From an uncultured Alphaproteobacteria bacterium (GTDB taxonomy: Bacteria > Pseudomonadota > Alphaproteobacteria > Micropepsales > Micropepsaceae), in NCBI GenBank assembly GCA_903902075.1, contig CAIUTH010000079.1, positions 1 through 39,030 of the forward strand: DNA of 39,030 bases, in the 5' to 3' direction. The position numbers were made by a program, and so were the translations under genes. Shown here in pieces: positions 32,683 to 39,030 of the stretch; position 1 is the first letter of the stretch, and every line of letters starts with the position of its first letter. The notes under the pieces were generated by a model. The model had not been told where the DNA came from and did not search any database. It saw only the letters and a program-made list of their open reading frames with translations.

Positions 32683-33945
32683 CTACTTTCCCGTATACGT
32701 CACCCGCCACACCACATTCGCCACGTCATCGGCGATGAGCAGGCTGCCGTCCTTGGCCACCGCCAGGCCGACCGGGCGGCCCCAGACCTTGGCAGGCTGA
32801 CCGCTGTCGCCCAGGCCGTTCCAGAAGCCGGTGGCGAAGTTCTCATAGCCGTTCACCGGCTTGCCGTTTGCAAAATGCACCCGCACCACCTTGTAGCCGG
32901 TGGGATTACCTGCATTCCACGAGCCGTGCAGTGAGACAAAGGCGTCGCCCTTGTAGTCGGCGGGGAAATTGGACCCGGTATAGAAAGCCAGGCCCGTCGG
33001 CGCGCTATGGGCATGGAACAACACGTCTGGGGTGATGGTGGAGGCAACCTTGCCGGCCGGCGCCTTGGCGCCCCAGACCGGGTCCGGATTCTTGCCGATA
33101 TAGGCATAAGGGTATCCGTAGAACCCGCCCGGTTTGACGCTGGTCAGATAGTCCGGCGGCAGCTCGTCGCCCAGCCCGTCGCGTTCGTTGGTGACTACAT
33201 ACAGATCGCTGGTGCCCGGTGCGAAGGCGATGCCGACGGGATTGCGGATGCCGCTGGCGAACTCGCCCATGCTGCCATCGGCGTTGATCTTGAAGACCTG
33301 CGCACCGGGCTTGTAGTCCGAGATGTTGTCGCGGGAGCCCAGCGCCAGGTAGAGCGAACCATCCGGCGCAAAGGCGATGTTGCGGGTGATGTGCCCGTTC
33401 TTGGGCTGCAGGTCCGCGACCTTGGACGTGACTTTCTCGGGCTTTCCGGCGCTGGTCTGGCCGTCCGTATAGGGGAAGCGCCAGATGCCCCGGACATCGC
33501 CGACATAGAGATAGCCGGCATGGAAGGCCAGGCCGTGCGGATAGACAAACCCTGCCGAGCCCGGAAGGAACGTAAAGCGCTGGTCGGCCTTGCCGTCGCC
33601 ATTGGTGTCGCGCAGCACGGTGATCTTGCCGCCGGAGCGGGCTTTGTAGTCGCCGCCCGGCTCAGCCAGGAAGATGTCGCCATTGGGCGCCACCGCCATC
33701 CAGCGGGGCGAGCTGAGATTGTCGGCGAGCACGGATACCGCAAAGCCCTTGGGAACTTCCGGCATGGTGCCGGCCGGGCGCGGGATGGTGGCAGGCTCAT
33801 TGCCGGCTGCGGGGGTGGCATAGGGCTTGGCCAGGGACGTGGGGGAAATCTGGAATTTCTGGCCCGGATGGTCGGCGGCCAAAACGGCCCCGGCGGCCAG
33901 GAAACTCGCGGAAAAGATGGAAATCATCAAACCCTGTTTGGTCAT
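32683..33945 (-). CDS. Sorbosone dehydrogenase family / PQQ-type sugar dehydrogenase-like beta-propeller, with signal peptide
   Basis: VPKGFAVSVLADNLSSPRWMAVAPNGDIFLAEPGG..., GHITRNIAFAPDGSLYLALGSRDN..., signal-like N-terminus. Confidence 0.87.
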   Translation of the reverse strand: MTKQGLMISIFSASFLAAGAVLAADHPGQKFQISPTSLAKPYATPAAGNEPATIPRPAGTMPEVPKGFAVSVLADNLSSPRWMAVAPNGDIFLAEPGGDYKARSGGKITVLRDTNGDGKADQRFTFLPGSAGFVYPHGLAFHAGYLYVGDVRGIWRFPYTDGQTSAGKPEKVTSKVADLQPKNGHITRNIAFAPDGSLYLALGSRDNISDYKPGAQVFKINADGSMGEFASGIRNPVGIAFAPGTSDLYVVTNERDGLGDELPPDYLTSVKPGGFYGYPYAYIGKNPDPVWGAKAPAGKVASTITPDVLFHAHSAPTGLAFYTGSNFPADYKGDAFVSLHGSWNAGNPTGYKVVRVHFANGKPVNGYENFATGFWNGLGDSGQPAKVWGRPVGLAVAKDGSLLIADDVANVVWRVTYTGK

Positions 33946-33995
33946 TTCGCGCTCCCGTTAAAATTCGATTTACCAATCCGGCGCTTACTGACGCC

Positions 33996-34430
33996 ATGCT
34001 GCGCCCTACGCTCTTGGCTGTTATTGCTATTGCCCTGGCGGCCCTGCCCGGACATGCCGCGGAGCATGGCGAGAAAGCCCAAAAAGCGCCAGAGCACAAA
34101 ACCACCCAGTCCAAGAGCTACATCATGGTGGATCCGATCTACACCACCATCGTGGCCGACAACCGGCCCGCCGGGATGCTGATGGTGGGCGTGGGCCTGG
34201 ATATTCCCAACGAGGAATTGCACAAGGAAGTCAGCCGCTCCATGCCGGTGCTGCGTGACGCCTATATCCGCAACCTGATGACCTTCACCGCCAATGTGGT
34301 GCGCACCGATGCGCAGCCCGATGTCGGCGTGATCGCCGCCCGGCTGCAGGCGGTGACCGACCGCGCCCTGAAGAAAAAGGGCGCCCAAGTCCTGCTGGCC
34401 CAGATCGCGATCCGCGTCACCACCAAGTGA
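33996..34430 (+). CDS. Secreted/anchored FliL-domain-like protein
   Basis: Signal-like MLRPTLLAVIAIALAALPGHA; LMVGVGLDIPNEELHKEVSRSMPVLRDAYIRNLMTFTANVVRTDAQPDVGVIAARLQAVTDRAL resembles the FliL domain. Confidence 0.55.
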   Translation: MLRPTLLAVIAIALAALPGHAAEHGEKAQKAPEHKTTQSKSYIMVDPIYTTIVADNRPAGMLMVGVGLDIPNEELHKEVSRSMPVLRDAYIRNLMTFTANVVRTDAQPDVGVIAARLQAVTDRALKKKGAQVLLAQIAIRVTTK

Positions 34431-34485
34431 CCCCCTCCGTCTGCGGCTAGCTCCGTGGCATTAACGCTAATAGTGTCGCCCGGGC

Positions 34486-36657
34486 ATGGATTCTTCCAAA
34501 CCCCCGGCGACCTGGACCCGCCCGCTTTCCGTCTGGCTGGCGCCCGCGCTGATCCTGGCGCTGGGCGTTGCCGTCATCCTGTTCGATGGATTGGGGATCG
34601 AAGGCACGGCCAGCAACCTTTTGTTCGACGCCTTCCAGCGCCATGCCGCCCGCCCTTTTGTTGATGGGCGCCTGGCCGTCCGCGCGCTGGAACTTTCCTC
34701 GCTGGACGAAGACACGCTGGTGAAGGTGACGCGCACCCTGGCCGCCCAGGGCGCCAAGGCCATCGTGTTGACCGCGCCGATGGAAGGGGCGGCATCGCCG
34801 CAAAGCATGGCGGCGCGCCTGCCGCCCGGCAGTGACGCGGCGCGCGCCGCCCTGACCCGGCTGCCGGAACCGGGACACGACCTGGCGGCGGAAATCGTCC
34901 AGGCCAGGGTGATCGTGCCGGTGGTACTGGGCACGGCGGGGCGCCCGCCCCACATCAAGGCGCGCTTTGTCTATCGCGGCACGGCCAATCCCTTTGGTCA
35001 TCTGCCGCGCTTTGGCGCCGCGGCGGGAGCGCAGAGCGTGCTGGAAAACAACGCCGCCGGATCAGCCGCCATCAACCTGATCCCGGACAGCGACGGCGTG
35101 CTGCGCCGTATCCCACTGGTGTTCCAGCTGGGGGGCACGCTTGTGCCCGGCATGGCGGCCGAAGTTCTGCGGGTGACCTCGGCCGCGCCCGACATCACCG
35201 TCACCAGCAACGAGCGCGATCCCCTCACCTTTCTCACCGGCACCGGCATCGCGGGCTTGGAAACATCGGCCGGAACCGCGCCTACCGACGGCAGCGGGCG
35301 CATGCGGCTGCATTACGCCGCCAATGTCTCCGAGCGCATGCTCAATCCCAATGCGCTGGCGGCGGTGCCGGTCAAAGGTGCGGTAGTGGTGATCGGCGCC
35401 GAAGGCCAGGTGATCAGGACGCCGCTGGGGCCCGCCAGTGTCGCCAGCGTGATCAGCGAAAGCATCGAGAACCTGGCGGGCCATGGCATGCTGGTGCGTC
35501 CCGCCTGGGCGCGAATCCTGGAAGCCTTGGCTCTGATGGTGCTGGGCGCGGCAATGATCGCACTGCTGCGCTTTGGGCTGGGCTGGCCGGCGGCGCTGGT
35601 GATGGCAGTGTCGGCAGCAGGGGCAGCAGGGTCCTGGTATCTCTATGCCGCGCATGGCCTGCTGGCGGACGCAGCGACCCCGATCCTGTTCCTGGTGCTG
35701 GCCTTCGGCGCGGGCGCCGCGGTTTGGATCCAGGACATGCGGCTGGCCTATGCCGGGCTGCGCATGGCCTTTTCCGATTCCCTGCCGCGCGCAACAATCG
35801 AGAAAATCGCCCGCCGCCCCAGCCTGCTGAAACTGGAAGGGGAAACCCGCACCATCTCCTATCTGGTGTGCGGCGTGCGCGGGCTGGCAGGCGTGGCCGC
35901 GGCCTACAAGGACGATGCGGCAGGCTTCACAAGCCTGATGCAAAAAGCGCTGTCACCGCTTATCGACCAGGCGCTGGCGCATGGCGGCACCATCGACCGG
36001 CTGACCGCCGATGGCTTTGCCGCCTTCTGGAACGCGCCGCTGGATGATGCCGATCATGCGCTGCATGCCTGCGAGGCGGCCAATGGCATGACGATCATGT
36101 CGGCCCGCGTCACCGAGGAGCTGGCGCAGCAGCACCGGGATGGCGAGCTGCCGCCGCAGGTGGAAATCGGTGTCGGCGTGGCCACCGGCCCGGTGATCGC
36201 CGGCGGTTATGGCGGCTATGGGCGCATGGTCTACAGCGTCAATGGCGATGCGGTGAACCTGGCGCAGCGTATCCAGGCGCTGTCGCATCAATATGGCCCG
36301 GCGCTGATCGTGGCCGATGAAACGCGGCGGCAGGCCGAGCGCGGCTTTGCTTTTTTGGAAGTGGACACCATCGCGGCCGGCGCCAGCGATCCGCCCGTAA
36401 CCTTGTATGCCATCATGGGCAATCCGGTGGCGCGCGCCTCACCCAAGTTCCGCGCTTTGACCGTGTTCCACGATCACATCTTCCAGGCCATCCGCAAGCA
36501 GCATTGGCAGATGGCGCGCGACCTGATCGCGCAATGCCGCCGCCTGTCGGGTGCCAGCCAGAAGATGTACGACCTGCACCTGGCGCGCATCACCTATTAC
36601 GAAAAGCACCCGCCGGGCGAGAATTGGGACGGGGCTTTTCGACCGATACTGGAGTAG
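34486..36657 (+). CDS. CHASE2-domain adenylate/guanylate cyclase-like protein
   Basis: CHASE2-like extracytoplasmic region, TM segments, class III cyclase homology (DRLTADGFAAFWNAP, NGDAVNLAQRIQAL). Confidence 0.87.
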   Translation: MDSSKPPATWTRPLSVWLAPALILALGVAVILFDGLGIEGTASNLLFDAFQRHAARPFVDGRLAVRALELSSLDEDTLVKVTRTLAAQGAKAIVLTAPMEGAASPQSMAARLPPGSDAARAALTRLPEPGHDLAAEIVQARVIVPVVLGTAGRPPHIKARFVYRGTANPFGHLPRFGAAAGAQSVLENNAAGSAAINLIPDSDGVLRRIPLVFQLGGTLVPGMAAEVLRVTSAAPDITVTSNERDPLTFLTGTGIAGLETSAGTAPTDGSGRMRLHYAANVSERMLNPNALAAVPVKGAVVVIGAEGQVIRTPLGPASVASVISESIENLAGHGMLVRPAWARILEALALMVLGAAMIALLRFGLGWPAALVMAVSAAGAAGSWYLYAAHGLLADAATPILFLVLAFGAGAAVWIQDMRLAYAGLRMAFSDSLPRATIEKIARRPSLLKLEGETRTISYLVCGVRGLAGVAAAYKDDAAGFTSLMQKALSPLIDQALAHGGTIDRLTADGFAAFWNAPLDDADHALHACEAANGMTIMSARVTEELAQQHRDGELPPQVEIGVGVATGPVIAGGYGGYGRMVYSVNGDAVNLAQRIQALSHQYGPALIVADETRRQAERGFAFLEVDTIAAGASDPPVTLYAIMGNPVARASPKFRALTVFHDHIFQAIRKQHWQMARDLIAQCRRLSGASQKMYDLHLARITYYEKHPPGENWDGAFRPILE

Positions 36658-36699
36658 TTGCCCGGCCGCTCGCCCAAGCTCGCGGCGTTCGTCGTTTTC

Positions 36700-36718
36700 G
36701 CAGGTCCACAGGACCTGC
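36700..36718. repeat. Inverted repeat GCAGGTCC-ACA-GGACCTGC
   Basis: Perfect 8-bp arms in the convergent gap between the cyclase and dipeptidase genes. Confidence 0.75.
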
Positions 36719-36743
36719 TCACGCGCATACCGCGCGCCACTCC

Positions 36744-37529
36744 TCACTTTGGAATAGAAGCCAGCCCGTAATGCGCAGCAGGCGCAGCCGTCAGGGCCGC
36801 CCACATCTGGTCGCCCCAAGAAAAGTGCCACCATTCGTCGGGATGGCCGGCAAAGCCTTCTTCGCTCATCAGCCAGTGCAACAGCCGGCGGTTGGCGCGC
36901 GCTTCCTGGTCGGAGAAGGAAAAGTTCTGCGCATCGAGATCCTCGAAGCGGTCGCGATTGGCCAGCGCCGTGACGTCGTCGAACAGCGATCCCATCCACA
37001 GCGCCTCGCCATCCTTCCAGCGTAACGTCAGGTCCACCGCCGCCGCGGTCGCATGCGGCGCAGGCGAGTCCGGGCTGTCCGACGGCGCGGCCCAGTAGCG
37101 TTCCACTTCCTCGGTCAGCGCGGCACCGTTCAGAGACGGATCGCGGCGCTGCAATTCGCGCGGCATCCACACGTCATGGAAATAGGCCTGCACCTCGTGC
37201 GGCCGCCAGGCGTCGAACACAAACAGCTCCAGCCCCGCCGATGCGATGCGCCCATTCACCCGCGCCAGTTTTTCCACCACGCTTTCGCGCAGCCACAATT
37301 TGTCGGTGGCGCCTTCCACCCGGTGCCAGTAGGGCGGGTTGCGGGCGCTGGCATAGAAATTCTCGCCGGCAAGCCCCGCATCCCGCGCCTCGATCACGGC
37401 CTCGCCGAACAATTCATTGTCGCGCGTAATGGGGATGCGCTGGCGAAAGCCCTTGCGCGCCGCCCGCAGGGGCGCCTGGTCGCCGATAGGCCGGTTGCGC
37501 AATTCTTCCAGGACGCCGAATAGGGACAT
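36744..37529 (-). CDS. M15 family D-alanyl-D-alanine dipeptidase (VanX/DdpX-like)
   Basis: FVFDAWRPHEVQAYF, PHATAAAVDLTLRW, HPDEWWHFSWGDQ. Confidence 0.87.
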   Translation of the reverse strand: MSLFGVLEELRNRPIGDQAPLRAARKGFRQRIPITRDNELFGEAVIEARDAGLAGENFYASARNPPYWHRVEGATDKLWLRESVVEKLARVNGRIASAGLELFVFDAWRPHEVQAYFHDVWMPRELQRRDPSLNGAALTEEVERYWAAPSDSPDSPAPHATAAAVDLTLRWKDGEALWMGSLFDDVTALANRDRFEDLDAQNFSFSDQEARANRRLLHWLMSEEGFAGHPDEWWHFSWGDQMWAALTAAPAAHYGLASIPK

Positions 37530-37543
37530 TTGCGCTACACTAG

Positions 37544-38066
37544 GATGATGCACGAGCGTTCCGAAAGCCCATACCGCCACGCCCGCCGCGCCTTCATCGC
37601 GGCCTGCGAGCATGCGCATTTGGATACGGTGGCGCGGCTGCATCCGGCCAAAAGCCCGGACGGCAAGCCGCTGTTCATGGATTGCGCCGCAACTGGCCCC
37701 CGCGATGCCGCCAAGGCGGTGCTGGTGGTGGCGCGCGGGTCCTCGGGATCGGCCATCCTGGTCGCGCTGCTGGAAGCGGGGCTCTCGCCCCCGCCGGAGG
37801 CGCGGCTGGTGCTGGTGCATGCCCTGGACCCCGCCGCCTTTGCCGGGGTGGCGGGCGATCCGAACTGGCCGGCCGCCATGCTGAAGGCCGAGATCACCGA
37901 GGATCTGCGAAAAGTCTGCGCCCTGGCAGTGCTGGCGCTGGAAGAGGGCCCCGACCTGAAACCGGTGCTGGCCGCCCAACTGCCGGATGCCGGGATCACC
38001 ACCCTGCCCAGCGCTGCCGACGCCGCTTCCGCGCGGGGCGCAATCGCGGCCTTCTTCGCGCAATAA
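37544..38066 (+). CDS. Shortened DUF2817-like (M14-type fold) protein
   Basis: SPYRHARRAFIAACE...HPAKSPDGKPLFMDCAATGPRDAAKAVLVVARGSSGSAILVALLEAG...LVLVHALDPAAFAG resembles the DUF2817 N-terminal half; ATG 37544 or 37547. Confidence 0.6.
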
Positions 38067-38141
38067 ATTTCGGTAACAGCCTTGCGGCCCCCCGGGGCCG
38101 GGCAGATGATTGACGCCTGTTCAACCAGCAAGGGGGTCTTC

Positions 38142-38516
38142 ATGCGTTTGCTTCTCGCCGCCGCGGTCATCGTTGCCGCCATCTCGCCCGTCCAAGCTGC
38201 CGACACGCCGCAGCAGGCCAGCATGAAGAGCTGCGCCGCCACCTGGAAAACCATGCCGGCCGCCGACAAGGGCAAGACCAAGTACACCGATTACATGGGC
38301 ACCTGCATGAAGAAGGCGCCCGCTGCTGCCACCGCCGCCCCCGCGCCGGCCGCGAGCATGGCCATGACCGCCAAGCCCAAGGCCGCCGCCGCCGATTCCA
38401 TGAAGATGGCGGCGCCCACCGGCGGCTCGGCCAAGTGCAAGGACGGCACCACCGTCACCTACAAGAACCGCCAGGGCACCTGCTCGGGTCACGGCGGCGT
38501 CGCAACCTGGCTGTAG
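38142..38516 (+). CDS. Secreted small protein with C-terminal DUF3761-like domain
   Basis: Signal peptide MRLLLAAAVIVAAISPVQAA; C-terminus SAKCKDGTTVTYKNRQGTCSGHGGVATWL. Confidence 0.75.
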   Translation: MRLLLAAAVIVAAISPVQAADTPQQASMKSCAATWKTMPAADKGKTKYTDYMGTCMKKAPAAATAAPAPAASMAMTAKPKAAAADSMKMAAPTGGSAKCKDGTTVTYKNRQGTCSGHGGVATWL

Positions 38517-38546
38517 TTTTGGCGGCATCGCCAAACAGGAGACGTC

Positions 38547-38882
38547 ATGGGTCTGTTCGATGAAGTTGCCGGCGCCGTCAAAGGCGCGATCCTGCAAGGC
38601 ACCGAAGGTGGCGCGCAGGGCATTCTGAATAACGTGCTGGGCAACTCTTCTCTGGGCGGCCTGTCCGGCGTGCTGGGCCAGCTTCAATCCTCGGGCCTGG
38701 GCAACCTGGTGTCGTCCTGGACCGGCGGCGGCCAAGGCCAGCCGATCAGCATCGACCAGTTGAAGTCGGCCCTGACGCCGGAGCATATCCAGGAAATCGC
38801 ATCATCCCTGGGCATGTCGCCGGACAGCGCCCTGGGCCATCTGGCTGAGCACCTGCCCATGCTGGCGGGCAACAAGACCTGA
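38547..38882 (+). CDS. YidB/DUF937 family protein
   Basis: MGLFDEVAGAVKGAI...GLGNLVSSWTGGGQGQPISIDQLKSALTPEHIQEIASSLGMSPDSALGHLAEHLP. Confidence 0.88.
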   Translation: MGLFDEVAGAVKGAILQGTEGGAQGILNNVLGNSSLGGLSGVLGQLQSSGLGNLVSSWTGGGQGQPISIDQLKSALTPEHIQEIASSLGMSPDSALGHLAEHLPMLAGNKT

Positions 38883-38906
38883 TCCTGAAGGCCTGATTTT
38901 CACGAA

Positions 38907-38943
38907 AAAACGGGCTCGCTTTGCAAGGCGGGCCCGTTTTCTT
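38907..38943 (+). terminator. Rho-independent terminator after the YidB-like gene
   Basis: AAAACGGGCTCGC-TTTGCAA-GGCGGGCCCGTTTTCTT. Confidence 0.8.
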
Positions 38944-38971
38944 TATAGCCTGCCGCACGGCCCAGCCGTCC

Positions 38972-39030
<59 letters not shown>

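Overview
The window is a GC-rich alphaproteobacterial chromosome segment, almost entirely housekeeping genes on both strands. Main blocks in order: dnaK-dnaJ with a PmtA-like methyltransferase; pckA; a MoeB/ThiF/HesA-type E1 enzyme; an uncharacterised 574-aa protein preceded by a perfect TTAA-N7-TTAA (CtrA-type) site; polA with a small zinc-finger gene; an ATP:cob(I)alamin adenosyltransferase; the long minus-strand translation operon rimP-nusA-ylxR-infB-[TPR sulfotransferase]-rbfA-truB-rpsO-pnp; trmB; metK; hisB; mmcB-like and mmcQ/yjbR-like genes; a PAP2 gene; regA/regB redox two-component genes divergent from a SCO1/SenC gene; folD; a YggT-family gene; tRNA-Ala(CGC); a sorbosone-dehydrogenase-like gene; a FliL-like secreted/anchored protein; a CHASE2-cyclase; a VanX-like M15 dipeptidase; a shortened DUF2817-like protein; DUF3761-like and YidB-like small proteins; and a truncated tRNA-Arg(CCG). 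I see no CRISPR array, prophage, transposon or obvious defence island, and no clear new multi-gene system. The best leads are smaller: the CtrA-type box before the unknown 574-aa gene, a sulfotransferase embedded in the essential translation operon, two dispersed double-hairpin repeats with compensatory changes, a cyclase lacking a canonical metal-binding Asp, a DUF2817-like protein lacking its HGxEG motif, and a perfect palindrome in the metK/hisB intergenic region. All product calls come from reading motifs by eye; no database search was run.
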